Positions 35,170 through 44,706 of a stretch of DNA of 64,000 bases are shown piece by piece. This DNA is from Oscillospiraceae bacterium (GTDB taxonomy: Bacteria > Bacillota > Clostridia > Oscillospirales > Ruminococcaceae), in the NCBI GenBank assembly GCA_015067145.1, contig SVNA01000003.1:1-64000 (forward strand). The letters are read 5' to 3'. A program made the position numbers and the translations under genes. How positions within the stretch are numbered: position 1 is the first letter of the stretch; every line of letters starts with the position of its first letter. Under the pieces are notes generated by a model, which had not been told where the DNA came from, did no database searches, and was given only the letters and a program-made list of their open reading frames with translations.

Positions 35170-35198
35170 TTGATTTTTTATATTTTGTGATAGAATAT
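35170..35198 (+). promoter_or_regulatory. Candidate pepT promoter
   Basis: TTGATT (35170-35175), a 17-bp spacer and GAATAT (35193-35198). The -10 is poor. Confidence 0.4.
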
Positions 35199-35267
35199 AG
35201 ACAGAAAAATAAACTGTGTGCCCGTATCGCCAAAATAAGGGTGCAGATGTTATAAAGGAGAAATACC

Positions 35268-36485
35268 ATGAGCGTTCTTGAAAAATTTTTAAGCTACATA
35301 AAAATATCTTCACCATCTGACGAAGAGTGCGAAAACTGTCCGTCTTCAGCCTGTCAGCTGGATGTTGCAAACTTTGTGGCAGAGCAGATGAAAGATGTCG
35401 GTCTGTCTGACGTACGCATCGAAAAAGGTTATGTTTACGGCATGCTTCCTGCAACAAAAGGATATGAAGATATACCTTGCATCGGCCTTATTGCCCACAT
35501 GGACACAGCACCTGAATTTTCAGGCTGGGACATCAAGCCGCAGATTATTGAAAACTACAACGGCAAGGATGTTCTGCTGGCAGGCAGTGGTGATACTTTA
35601 AGTGTTGCCGAATTCCCTGAACTCTGCAGTTTCAAAGGTCATACACTTGTTACCACCGACGGCACAACACTGCTGGGTGCAGATGACAAGGCAGGTATTG
35701 CAGTTATTATGCAGGCAGTTGAAGATATCATAAAAAACGACCTTCCACACGGGGCTATTGCCGTTGGCTTCACACCTGATGAAGAAATCGGCCGCGGTGC
35801 AGACAATTTTAATGTAGCTGATTTCGGTGCACAGTTTGCCTATACTGTTGACGGCGGTCTTCCAGGAGAAATCGAATACCAGAACTTCAATGCGTACTCC
35901 GCAAAGGTAACTGTTACAGGCCGTTCCATTCATCCTGGTTCCTCCAAAAACCAGATGATAAACAGCCAGCGTGTTGCTATGGAATTTGACCGCATGCTTC
36001 CTGAGTTTGAACGCCCTGAATACACCGAGGGATTTGAAGGTTTTTACCACCTTACCGACTTTGACGGCTGCACAGAAAAAACAACATTAAGCTATATTCT
36101 CCGTGACCACGATGACGACAAAATCATCCAGAAATGCAATATGATGGCAGAGGTTGCAGCATTCCTCAATAAAAAATACGGCAGAGAACTTGTAAAAGTG
36201 GAAACAAAGGAAAGCTACCGCAATATGAAATGCCAGATTCTGCCGCATTTCCACCTTGTTGAAAATGCACAGAAGGCAATCGAAATGGCTGGCATCACAC
36301 CTAAAAACGTTGCAATCCGCGGCGGCACAGACGGTGCACGCCTCTCCTTTATGGGACTGCCTTGTCCAAACCTTGCAACAGGCGGCATGAACTTCCACGG
36401 CAAGTATGAATGTGTTACAAAGGAAAATATGGAAATCTGCACACAGGTTGTAAAAAACATAATTTCTCTTTATGCACAGAAATAA
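35268..36485 (+). CDS. pepT: Peptidase T (tripeptide aminopeptidase)
   Basis: 405 residues, M20B metallopeptidase that releases the N-terminal residue from tripeptides in the cytoplasm. Zinc-site motifs: AHMDTAPE, GADDKAGIAVI, FTPDEEIGRGA, TVDGG and the final GGMNFHGKYE. Dimerisation-domain motif GRSIHPGSSKNQMINSQRVA is intact. ATG 35268 after AAAGGAGAAA. Monocistronic, with a strong terminator. Confidence 0.96.
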   Translation: MSVLEKFLSYIKISSPSDEECENCPSSACQLDVANFVAEQMKDVGLSDVRIEKGYVYGMLPATKGYEDIPCIGLIAHMDTAPEFSGWDIKPQIIENYNGKDVLLAGSGDTLSVAEFPELCSFKGHTLVTTDGTTLLGADDKAGIAVIMQAVEDIIKNDLPHGAIAVGFTPDEEIGRGADNFNVADFGAQFAYTVDGGLPGEIEYQNFNAYSAKVTVTGRSIHPGSSKNQMINSQRVAMEFDRMLPEFERPEYTEGFEGFYHLTDFDGCTEKTTLSYILRDHDDDKIIQKCNMMAEVAAFLNKKYGRELVKVETKESYRNMKCQILPHFHLVENAQKAIEMAGITPKNVAIRGGTDGARLSFMGLPCPNLATGGMNFHGKYECVTKENMEICTQVVKNIISLYAQK

Positions 36486-36510
36486 AACTATAATTTTTTG
36501 GAATAACAAA

Positions 36511-36542
36511 ACAGAAAAGGACGGCATCTGCCGTCCTTTTTA
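36511..36542. terminator. Bidirectional terminator after pepT
   Basis: An 11-bp stem (36515-36525 with 36530-36540) with a 4-nt loop. The T stretch is on the plus strand; the minus side is also T-rich. Confidence 0.88.
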
Positions 36543-36546
36543 TATG

Positions 36547-37113
36547 CTAAACCGGAAGTATAAGATATACAAGTCCTGCAATATACACTGCTTTAAAGAT
36601 AATATCAACTGCCTTGTAGTAATTTTCTCCCGCTGCCCTGTTTTTTCTGAAAAGGTTGTAAACCTGTGTGCTGTGTCTCTTTACAATAAACATAACTGCA
36701 AGCAGTGCAAGCAAAAGTATCCACGGCTTGCTGCCGAATCCACGGTTTCTCTCAGCACTCTGGTCAGCAATCAGGTCCCATCTTGCGTCGGGCAGGGTGC
36801 TGTCAGGCCCCATATTGCCATCTATTGAAACTCCGCCTGCACTGTTCACCGTCAGCACATAGTCATCATCAAGGGTTATAATGGAATAATCCAGCTGTTT
36901 CTGCAGTACAATTTTTTCAAATTCTGCGGCAGAATTTTTACAGGTATAGGTTATCGTTGTAAGGTTTGCACTTTTTTTATAAAAATGCCCGTCAACATAT
37001 ATGCCTTTGGTGAAGAACAAGAACCAGAAAGCGATAAAGTAAAGCACAAAAAATATGGTAAGAATAAGATGTTTTTTAAGTTTTGTGGTAAGTTGTCGGA
37101 TGTATAGCTCCAT
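36547..37113 (-). CDS. Membrane protein of unknown function
   Basis: 188 residues, not recognised. One membrane helix at about 17-37, a soluble extracytoplasmic domain of about 90 residues (YVDGHFYKKSANLTTITYTCKNSAAEFEKIVLQKQLDYSIITLDDDYVLTV...), then two further helices (about 128-143 and 165-186) separated by a short basic loop. The ATG at 37113 has AAAAGGAGG 7 nt upstream, so the longer in-frame extension to 37176 is discarded. It stands alone on the minus strand. Confidence 0.7.
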   Translation of the reverse strand: MELYIRQLTTKLKKHLILTIFFVLYFIAFWFLFFTKGIYVDGHFYKKSANLTTITYTCKNSAAEFEKIVLQKQLDYSIITLDDDYVLTVNSAGGVSIDGNMGPDSTLPDARWDLIADQSAERNRGFGSKPWILLLALLAVMFIVKRHSTQVYNLFRKNRAAGENYYKAVDIIFKAVYIAGLVYLILPV

Positions 37114-37141
37114 ATTTTTCCTCCTTTTAAATTTTCTCATA

Positions 37142-37163
37142 AAAATATTGTATCCAATATTTT
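37142..37163. promoter_or_regulatory. Palindrome upstream of the membrane-protein gene
   Basis: AAAATATTG-4 nt-CAATATTTT is a perfect 9-bp inverted repeat, 28 bp before the start codon at 37113. It may be an operator or a small RNA hairpin. Confidence 0.35.
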
Positions 37164-37296
37164 GTGTGTATACCAATAATACAATATATTAGGCGGAAAA
37201 TCAATTTTTGGCAGGTGAAAAACAATATAACGGCGGGCTTTAAAAATACACCATAAATTTAATTTATAATACAATAATTTCTTACAAAATAAACAC

Positions 37297-37324
37297 TTGA
37301 AAAAAATGCACAATAGGGTATGAT
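37297..37324 (+). promoter_or_regulatory. Promoter of the glmU'-prs-pth operon
   Basis: TTGAAA (37297-37302), a 16-bp spacer and TATGAT (37319-37324). Confidence 0.5.
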
Positions 37325-37369
37325 ATAAGTGTATAGCTATGAAAATAATCCAATCAGAGGTGATTTACT

Positions 37370-38068
37370 ATGTCCATAGCAGAAAAAGAAAAATACTATC
37401 TTGATATTATCGAAAAGCACGAAGCCAATGGCGTGGAATTCTTCACAAGCCACGGCATAATCATCGATCCGCAGGTTAAAATCGGCAAGGGTACACAGAT
37501 TCTCCCGGGTACAATACTCAGAGGAGAAACCGAAATCGGCGAAAACTGCGTTATCGGCCCGAACAGCATGCTGACAGACTGCAAAGTTGGCGATGGTGTT
37601 GTTTTCAACGCTTCCCAGGGCACAGAATCTGTGGTGGAAGACGGTGCAAAAATCGGTCCGTTCACACAGCTCAGACCAAACAGCCATATCTGCAAAAAGG
37701 TAAAAATCGGCGACTTTGTAGAGGTTAAAAACTCCACAATAGGCGAGGGCACATCCATTGCACATCTCACTTACATCGGTGACAGCGATGTGGGCAGACA
37801 TGTAAACTTCGGCTGCGGCGTGGTAACTGTAAACTACGATGGTGCAGGCAAAAACCGCTGCACAATAGGCGACTATGCATTTATCGGCTGTAACACTAAC
37901 CTTATCGCACCTGTAAAGGTGGGCAACGGTGCATACACAGCAGCAGGTTCAACCATCAACAGGGATGTTCCTGACGGCGACCTGGCAGTTGCACGTGCAA
38001 GACAGGAAAATAAATCCAAATGGGCCGAGAAAAAACTCAGCGGATATATTGAAAAACATTCAAAATAA
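37370..38068 (+). CDS. GlmU-type acetyltransferase domain without pyrophosphorylase
   Basis: 232 residues. A left-handed beta-helix with hexapeptide repeats (IDPQVKIGKGTQILPGTILRGETEIGENCVIGPNSML...) and the GlmU active-site segments PFTQLRPNS, LTYIGDSDVG, NFGCGVVTVNYDG. It matches the C-terminal half of GlmU, which acetylates glucosamine-1-phosphate. The N-terminal uridyltransferase half (about 230 residues) is absent; a proper ATG with GAGGTGA shows the gene begins here. Gene order with prs and pth is the classical glmU neighbourhood, so this is probably glmU after loss or separation of the N-terminal domain. Confidence 0.88.
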   Translation: MSIAEKEKYYLDIIEKHEANGVEFFTSHGIIIDPQVKIGKGTQILPGTILRGETEIGENCVIGPNSMLTDCKVGDGVVFNASQGTESVVEDGAKIGPFTQLRPNSHICKKVKIGDFVEVKNSTIGEGTSIAHLTYIGDSDVGRHVNFGCGVVTVNYDGAGKNRCTIGDYAFIGCNTNLIAPVKVGNGAYTAAGSTINRDVPDGDLAVARARQENKSKWAEKKLSGYIEKHSK

Positions 38069-38159
38069 GGTTACAATATAAGTTAAGTAATTTATATTTT
38101 TAATTTTAAAAATAAAAAATAGATTCAACCATTTAAAACAAGAGAAAAAGAGGTACAAA

Positions 38160-39107
38160 ATGAACATCCACGGTAAAGACATTAAGATTTTTGCTTGTAA
38201 CTCCAGTAAAGAACTTGCAAAGAAAATTGCTGACCAGATGGGTCTGCCACTTGGCAAATGCGAGGTTGGCACATTCTCCGACGGTGAAATTGCAGTTTCC
38301 ATCAAGGAAACAGTTCGCGGCAGCGACGTTTTCATCATCCAGAGTACAAACGCACCTGTAAACAACAATCTTATGGAGCTGCTCATTATGATTGACGCTA
38401 TGAAGAGAGCTTCCGCAGGCCGTATCACAGCAGTTATGCCATATTACGGCTATGCACGTCAGGACAGAAAGAGCAAATCCCGTGATCCAATCACAGCTAA
38501 ACTTGTAGCAGATCTTATCACAGCTGCAGGTGCAGACCGTGTATTGACAATGGATCTCCACGCTGCACAGATTCAGGGCTTCTTTGACATTCCGCTTGAC
38601 CACCTTGTTGGTATGCCAATTCTTGCAAGAATGTTTGAAACAAGAGAAATTGACGACCTCGTTGTTGTTAGCCCTGACCTTGGTTCCGTAACAAGGGCAA
38701 GAAACTTTGCAAGCTACCTTGACGCACCAATCGCTATCATCGACAAACGCCGTCCAAAAGCAAATGTTTCCGAAATCATGAACATCATCGGCGACATCAA
38801 CGGCAAAAACGTTGTTATCATCGACGACATCATCGATACAGCAGGCACACTCTGCAACGCTGCAAACGCTCTCAAGGAACGCGGTGCAAAATCTGTAAGA
38901 GCCTGTGCAACACACGGTGTTCTCTCCGGCCCTGCAATCCAGAGAATCGAAGAATCTGCTCTTGAAGAAATCATCCTTCTGGACACAATTCAGCTTCCTG
39001 AAGAAAAACAGATTGACAAAATCAAGGTTACAACAGTTGCAACAGTATTCGCTGATGCTATCAGAAGAATCTATGCTGACCAGTCTGTTTCCACTTTGTT
39101 TGACTAA
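38160..39107 (+). CDS. prs: Ribose-phosphate pyrophosphokinase
   Basis: Makes PRPP from ribose-5-phosphate and ATP. 315 residues, full length. Motifs: [50 protein letters not shown] (metal and catalytic region) and the PRPP loop [17 protein letters not shown] 38160 after AAAGAGG. It is 91 bp after the GlmU-like gene and 2 bp before pth. Confidence 0.97.
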   Translation: MNIHGKDIKIFACNSSKELAKKIADQMGLPLGKCEVGTFSDGEIAVSIKETVRGSDVFIIQSTNAPVNNNLMELLIMIDAMKRASAGRITAVMPYYGYARQDRKSKSRDPITAKLVADLITAAGADRVLTMDLHAAQIQGFFDIPLDHLVGMPILARMFETREIDDLVVVSPDLGSVTRARNFASYLDAPIAIIDKRRPKANVSEIMNIIGDINGKNVVIIDDIIDTAGTLCNAANALKERGAKSVRACATHGVLSGPAIQRIEESALEEIILLDTIQLPEEKQIDKIKVTTVATVFADAIRRIYADQSVSTLFD

Positions 39108-39109
39108 TT

Positions 39110-39700
39110 ATGTTTTTTAAAAAATCAAAACAAAGCATAGACTACATAGTAGCAGGTCTTGGCAATCCTGGCAGCAAATACCAGAACACACGCCACAACA
39201 TCGGTTTTGAAACACTGGACTATATTGCAGATAAAAACAATGTTTCTGTAACAAAGGCCAAATTCTCCGCACTTTACGGTGTGTGGGAAACAGAGGGCAG
39301 AAAGGTTATGCTGCTTAAACCCCAGACTTTTATGAACCTTTCCGGCGAAGCAGTAATGCAGGCGGCGAGGTTCTATAAGGTGCCTGCAGAAAATATCATC
39401 GTTATCTTTGACGATGTCTCTCTCGATGTGGGCAAAATGCGTATCCGTGCCAAAGGCAGTGCAGGCGGACACAACGGTATAAAGAGCATCATCAGCCACA
39501 TGGGACAGGATTTTCCAAGAATAAAAATGGGTGTGGGGCAGAAGCCTCATCCCGACTATGACCTTGCAGACTGGGTGCTGGGCAAATTTACAGACGGTGA
39601 CAAAAAGCTTTTGGCAGACCGTTTTGAAGATGCACACAAAGCCGTAAAACTTATGGTGAGCGGCGACAGTCAGAAGGCTATGAATTTATATAACAGATAA
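39110..39700 (+). CDS. pth: Peptidyl-tRNA hydrolase
   Basis: Rescues tRNA from dropped-off peptidyl-tRNA. 196 residues. Catalytic His in NTRHNIGF, with KPQTFMNLSGEA, VIFDDVSLDVGKMRI and GSAGGHNGIKSI all intact. Start ATG 39110 lies 2 nt after the prs stop. Confidence 0.96.
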   Translation: MFFKKSKQSIDYIVAGLGNPGSKYQNTRHNIGFETLDYIADKNNVSVTKAKFSALYGVWETEGRKVMLLKPQTFMNLSGEAVMQAARFYKVPAENIIVIFDDVSLDVGKMRIRAKGSAGGHNGIKSIISHMGQDFPRIKMGVGQKPHPDYDLADWVLGKFTDGDKKLLADRFEDAHKAVKLMVSGDSQKAMNLYNR

Positions 39701-39710
39701 TTTAACAGAA

Positions 39711-39742
39711 GCCGTACAGGGGTATCCTTATCCTTGTACGGC
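39711..39742 (+). terminator. Hairpin after pth
   Basis: An 8-bp stem (39711-39718 with 39735-39742) but no T run follows. It is possibly a weak terminator or processing site before mfd. Confidence 0.35.
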
Positions 39743-39895
39743 AACTGCTCGTTATGGATACTGCAAAGTTTGTCAGAAAATGTAGAACGAATTTTGTAAT
39801 TCTGTAGCGATTAATCCCGAAATATGCTGCAGATATAAACAATCTGTATTAACATATAGTAATTTTTGTCGAAAAATATACAAAAAGGAGTTTGT

Positions 39896-42800
39896 ATGCT
39901 TTTAAAGGAACTTATCAGAACACAGGAATTTATAAAGCTTACCAATGAGCTCAGGGCGTATAAATCGCCTGTAGCTCTTTTTGGTCTGTCACAGACTGCC
40001 CGTGCAGCCTTTATAGCTGCAATCCAGCAGATGACCGGCCGTCAGGTGCTGGTGCTGACCAAGGACGAAAAAAGTGCAAACCGACTCAATGACGATATCC
40101 TCTTTTTCGGCGAAAAATCACAGGTTTTTCCGTCAAGGGATTTGACTTTACGTCCCCTTGAAGGCTTCTCCCGCGAGTTTGAGTACCGCCGCATAAAAAC
40201 AATGGGGTATCTTGTTTCCAGACGCTGCAATATTGTGGTGTCCACAATGGAAGCTGCCCTAATGTATACAATGCCAAAGGAAAAATTTCTGGAAAACACC
40301 CTTACAATAAAAACTACATCGGTTATCAGCCCGAAAGACCTGGTACAGAAACTGATAAACGCAGGTTATATCCGCCGTGATATGGTGGAAGGCCCGGGGC
40401 AGTTTGCCCAGAGAGGCGATATTGTGGACCTTTACACCCCGGATATGCCGCTGCCAGTCCGTATTGAGTTTTGGGGAGACGAAATCGACCGCATCAACAC
40501 CTTTGAGCTGGAAACCCAGCGACGTACCGAACAGATTAAAAAGGTGCATATCTCACCTGTAAAAGAGGTACTGTTCACTACACCTCAGGAAGCACTGACA
40601 GCTATCGAAAGCTACCGCAAAAAGCTGGTATCAAAACATCTTTCACAGTTTGACACAGCGGCAGAAAAGGATCTGAACACCCTTAAAAATGATATGATGC
40701 CTCAGGCTATGGACAAGTACATCTCAATGTGCTACTCTCAGCAGTCAACACTGTTCGATTTTATTGATGACCCTATCATATTTATCGACGATTTCAGTGC
40801 TGCAAGGGAAAGCTACGAGCAGACATTGTGGCACAACGGACAGGATATTGAAACCCTCCTTGCTGACGGCATTCTGGCAAAAGGTATGACAGATTTCTAC
40901 GCACCGTACACATATATACTTGAAAAGGCAAAAACTGTGCCCACAGTTGTTGCCGAGGACTTTGTACGCAGTGTAAGCGATATAAATCTCTCCAATGTTG
41001 TGAACTTCACCTGCCACAACCTGCCAAGCTGGGCGGGGGAATATAAGGTGCTTGCTGAAGATGTGGGAGAACTGCTTAAACAGAATTATAAAATTGTTGT
41101 TCTTGCAGGTACAAAAAAATCAGCCCAGAGCCTTGCCCGAGACCTTGAAAGCTTTGGCTACTCCGCTTTCTATATGGAAAAGGACGCGGTTTTAAGCCCG
41201 GGCACTATTGGTGTTGCGGCGGGACACACCTATCAGGGATTTGACCTGCCGCTGCACAAGCTGTGCCTTATAACAGGCAGAAAGCTGGATGTGGGCAAGC
41301 AGAACTATAAACGAACAAAAGCAAAGGATGCTCTCACATCCATCGATGAAATCTCCAAAGGCGACTATGTTGTTCACCAGAACTACGGCATCGGCATCTA
41401 CGACGGCATACACAATGTAAGCATGCAGGGGGTTACAAAAGACTACCTCAAAATTAACTTTCAGGGCAAGGACAGCCTCTTTGTGCCTGTAACCCAGCTG
41501 GACCTTATCAGCCGCTATACCTACGCCCAGTCGGACGAAAAGGTTTCGCTGTCAAAACTTGGGGGCGAAAGCTGGAAAAAGACAAAAGCAAAGGTTAAAA
41601 AAGCAACACAGGAGATGGCGGCAGAGCTTATCCGCCTCTATGCCGAACGTGAAAAGGCAAAGGGGTATCCATTTGACGAGGACACCGAATGGCAGCGTGA
41701 TTTTGAAGCACGTTTTATCTACGACGAAACCGACGACCAGCTGCGGGCCATATCGGAAATCAAAAAGGATATGGAAAGCCCGTACCCAATGGAACGTCTG
41801 CTCTGTGGCGACGTTGGTGTCGGCAAAACCGAGGTTGCCCTCCGTGCTGCATTCAAGGCGGTTATGAACAACAAGCAGGTGGCAATACTTGTGCCTACAA
41901 CGGTGCTTGCCTGGCAGCACTACAACACCCTTGTGCAGCGAATGGAAAGTTTTCCGATCAACATACAGCTGCTTTCCCGTTTCCGCACACCAAAACAGCG
42001 GGAACAGACAATAAAGGATATCAACAGCGGCGTTGCAAATATTGTTGTTGGCACCCACGCACTTATACAGAACAAGGTTAAATTCAAGGATTTAGGTCTT
42101 GTTATCATCGACGAAGAGCAACGTTTCGGTGTTGCCCACAAGGAAAAGCTGGTGGAGGGCTTCAAAGGTGTTGACGTGCTCACCCTTTCTGCCACACCAA
42201 TTCCAAGAACACTCAGCATGGCCCTCAACGGCATCCGAGATATGTCAACAATAGAAAAACCGCCGTTTGACCGTATCCCTATAGAAACCTATGTCAGCGA
42301 ATATGACGAAAAGATGGTCAGCTTTGCACTTAACAGGGAAATCAACCGCGGCGGTCAGTGTTATTACTTATATAACCGTGTGGAAACCATTGACAACTGT
42401 GCTCTCCGTGTGCAGAAGATGTGTCCAAATGCAAGAATTGCGGTGGCACACGGACAGATGGACGAAGCAAGCCTTTCAAGGGTATGGCAGCAGCTTATCA
42501 ATGGCGAGATTGATATCCTTGTATGTACAACCATCATAGAAACAGGCATCGACGTGCCTAACTGCAATACGCTGATTATAGAAGATGCGGACAGAATGGG
42601 CCTCAGCCAGCTTTATCAGATACGCGGACGTGTGGGCCGTTCCACCCGTAAGGCCTATGCATACTTTACATTCAAACGCAACAAGGTTCTCAACGAAATT
42701 GCAGTAAAACGTCTCAATGCCATCAGAGAGTTTACCAACTTCGGCTCGGGCTTCAAGATTGCCATGCGGGACCTGCAGATACGCGGTGCAGGCAGCATCT

Positions 42801-43357
42801 TAGGCAAAACCCAAAGCGGCTTTATGGCTTCCATCGGCTATGATTTATATGTAAAACTGCTCAATCAGGCTATTGCGGTGGAAAAGGGCGAGGAGATAAA
42901 AACCGAAAAATCCGACTGTCTTATCGACATTACAGTGGATGCATTTATCCCTGAAAAATATATCCCTTACACCCAGAACCGTATCGAAAGCTACAAGCGT
43001 ATTGCTTCCCTTGAAAACGAGGAGGATGTTTCCGACCTGCTGGACGAACTTATCGACCGTTACGGCGATGTGCCGGACAGCGTTATGGGGCTTATCGATA
43101 TTTCCCTTTTGCGTGTTATGGCGGCAGGTGTTGGTATACACGAGGTTGTTCAGCGCAAGGATAACCTTATGTTCTACTCCAAGGACTTTGCAAAGGTGGA
43201 CATTGGCTATGTGTTGCAGCACACAAAGCACAAAATCGCCATAAATCAGGTGAACAAGCCATATATCTCCGCACAGATTAAAAACGGCGAAAGTCCGCTG
43301 GAGGTAATGAAGGATATGCTGCATCTCTTTAAGGCCTCGGCAGAACAGAAGCAGTAA
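39896..43357 (+). CDS. mfd: Transcription-repair coupling factor
   Basis: 1153 residues. Removes stalled RNA polymerase and recruits UvrA. Order: UvrB-homology N-terminal region, RNA-polymerase-interaction domain (KGDYVVHQNYGIGIYDGI near 500), RecG-like translocase with Walker A GDVGVGKTEVALRA and DEEQ box, motifs Ia-VI, and the C-terminal regulatory domain. The ATG at 39896 has AAAAGGAG 6 nt upstream, better than the TTG ten codons earlier. Follows prs-pth as in many Firmicutes. Confidence 0.97.
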   Translation: MLLKELIRTQEFIKLTNELRAYKSPVALFGLSQTARAAFIAAIQQMTGRQVLVLTKDEKSANRLNDDILFFGEKSQVFPSRDLTLRPLEGFSREFEYRRIKTMGYLVSRRCNIVVSTMEAALMYTMPKEKFLENTLTIKTTSVISPKDLVQKLINAGYIRRDMVEGPGQFAQRGDIVDLYTPDMPLPVRIEFWGDEIDRINTFELETQRRTEQIKKVHISPVKEVLFTTPQEALTAIESYRKKLVSKHLSQFDTAAEKDLNTLKNDMMPQAMDKYISMCYSQQSTLFDFIDDPIIFIDDFSAARESYEQTLWHNGQDIETLLADGILAKGMTDFYAPYTYILEKAKTVPTVVAEDFVRSVSDINLSNVVNFTCHNLPSWAGEYKVLAEDVGELLKQNYKIVVLAGTKKSAQSLARDLESFGYSAFYMEKDAVLSPGTIGVAAGHTYQGFDLPLHKLCLITGRKLDVGKQNYKRTKAKDALTSIDEISKGDYVVHQNYGIGIYDGIHNVSMQGVTKDYLKINFQGKDSLFVPVTQLDLISRYTYAQSDEKVSLSKLGGESWKKTKAKVKKATQEMAAELIRLYAEREKAKGYPFDEDTEWQRDFEARFIYDETDDQLRAISEIKKDMESPYPMERLLCGDVGVGKTEVALRAAFKAVMNNKQVAILVPTTVLAWQHYNTLVQRMESFPINIQLLSRFRTPKQREQTIKDINSGVANIVVGTHALIQNKVKFKDLGLVIIDEEQRFGVAHKEKLVEGFKGVDVLTLSATPIPRTLSMALNGIRDMSTIEKPPFDRIPIETYVSEYDEKMVSFALNREINRGGQCYYLYNRVETIDNCALRVQKMCPNARIAVAHGQMDEASLSRVWQQLINGEIDILVCTTIIETGIDVPNCNTLIIEDADRMGLSQLYQIRGRVGRSTRKAYAYFTFKRNKVLNEIAVKRLNAIREFTNFGSGFKIAMRDLQIRGAGSILGKTQSGFMASIGYDLYVKLLNQAIAVEKGEEIKTEKSDCLIDITVDAFIPEKYIPYTQNRIESYKRIASLENEEDVSDLLDELIDRYGDVPDSVMGLIDISLLRVMAAGVGIHEVVQRKDNLMFYSKDFAKVDIGYVLQHTKHKIAINQVNKPYISAQIKNGESPLEVMKDMLHLFKASAEQKQ

Positions 43358-43410
43358 ATTACTCTGGTTTTGTAAGAAATCAGATTTAAATCAGATATTT
43401 TTCACATTTT

Positions 43411-43444
43411 AAAGGCAATATAAACTCGTTTTAATATTGCCTTT
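43411..43444 (+). terminator. Terminator after mfd
   Basis: An 11-bp stem (43411-43421 with 43434-43444) with a weak T-rich tail. Confidence 0.65.
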
Positions 43445-43513
43445 ACTGCATCTTTTGTGGTAAACTTATAAAGTTGTTTGACAAAGTATAATCATTCAGG
43501 GGGTAAAACCGTT

Positions 43514-44560
43514 ATGTTTAAAAGAATCGCAGCAGCTGTTCTCACAGTTGCTATGGCTGCAGCAAGCCTTACAGGCTGCAGCAAAAGTTATGAAAAAGTA
43601 GTTACAGTTGAAGGTGTTGACATTAAACCAAGCATGTATCTTTACGCACAGTATATGGCATATCTCGAAGCTGAAACTATGGTGGAAGAAGGCACAGATG
43701 TTCTTTCCGCAACAATCGAAGAAGTATCTGCAAAAGACTGGATTTACACACAGACAATCGAAAACCTTAAAAAATACGTTTGGGTTGAAAAAACAGCAGC
43801 AGAAATGAATGCACAGCTTACAGCAGAAGACCAGGAATACATCGACTATCAGGCAGGTTATTACTGGCCAATGGCAGAAGGTATCATGGCTGACAACGGT
43901 ATCGGTGAAGAAACATACAAAAAATTCATCACAAATGAATACTACTCCGAATACGTTGTATTCCAGAACCTTTACGGCACAGACGGCGAAAAAGAACCAT
44001 CCGACGAAGCAGTTGTTGAATATATGGACGGCAAATATGCAAGAATCAGAGGCTTCGAACTTTCCAAAATGGTAAACGGCACAGAAGACTTTGTAAGTGC
44101 ACAGAACCTTGCAGATCTTACAATCATCGCAACAGCAGCAGCAAAACAGCTCAACGAAGGTGCAGACTTTGCCACTGTTATGGCAGATGCTCTCAACGCA
44201 GCTGCAGAACTCAACGGTGACGAAACAGAATACAAAGCTGAAGATGCAGCAAAATACACAGTTGAAAGATATCTCACAAAGGAAAACATCGCTTCCTACG
44301 AAGAGGTACTCACAGCAAACGCATTTATGCTTGACGTTGACGGCGAATGGGTATATGACGATGTAGAAAAAGAAATCGTTGTTTACCAGAGAGTTAAAAA
44401 CCTCAAAGACCAGACAGAAATCGACTACTACAAACTTTCCCTCACACACGAAATGTGTGCAGAAGAATATGCTGACTACATCGCAGAACAGACAGCAGCT
44501 TACGAAGTTGTTGAAGATGCAGCAGCAGTAGGTTTCTACTCTGTAGAAAAAATCAAATAA
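43514..44560 (+). CDS. PrsA/SurA-like lipoprotein
   Basis: 348 residues. The signal peptide ends in a lipobox, SLTGC, with Cys22 as the lipidated residue. The N-terminal half (YAQYMAYLEAETMVEEGTD... EKTAAEMNAQLTAEDQEYIDY) matches the helical chaperone part of SurA/PrsA foldases, and the gene lies after mfd where such genes often occur. A recognisable parvulin PPIase domain is not clear: the stretch after residue 160 is shorter and divergent, so it may be a chaperone-only member. The ATG at 43514 has GGGGG upstream; the in-frame TTG at 43478 would precede the signal peptide. Confidence 0.78.
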   Translation: MFKRIAAAVLTVAMAAASLTGCSKSYEKVVTVEGVDIKPSMYLYAQYMAYLEAETMVEEGTDVLSATIEEVSAKDWIYTQTIENLKKYVWVEKTAAEMNAQLTAEDQEYIDYQAGYYWPMAEGIMADNGIGEETYKKFITNEYYSEYVVFQNLYGTDGEKEPSDEAVVEYMDGKYARIRGFELSKMVNGTEDFVSAQNLADLTIIATAAAKQLNEGADFATVMADALNAAAELNGDETEYKAEDAAKYTVERYLTKENIASYEEVLTANAFMLDVDGEWVYDDVEKEIVVYQRVKNLKDQTEIDYYKLSLTHEMCAEEYADYIAEQTAAYEVVEDAAAVGFYSVEKIK

Positions 44561-44571
44561 TTTTAAGAATA

Positions 44572-44608
44572 AAAACAGCGGGTTTTGGTTAAACCTGCTG
44601 TTTTGCTT
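44572..44608 (+). terminator. Terminator of the lipoprotein gene
   Basis: A 14-bp stem with one G-U pair (44572-44585 with 44591-44604) and a short T run. Confidence 0.85.
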
Positions 44609-44706
44609 GTATATGTAATTTTATCACTTTAAAAATATGACATAATATGATACATTTTTTACATAATAAGGTGTACTATGGATATATCCTTTGCGGAGGT
44701 ACAGAA

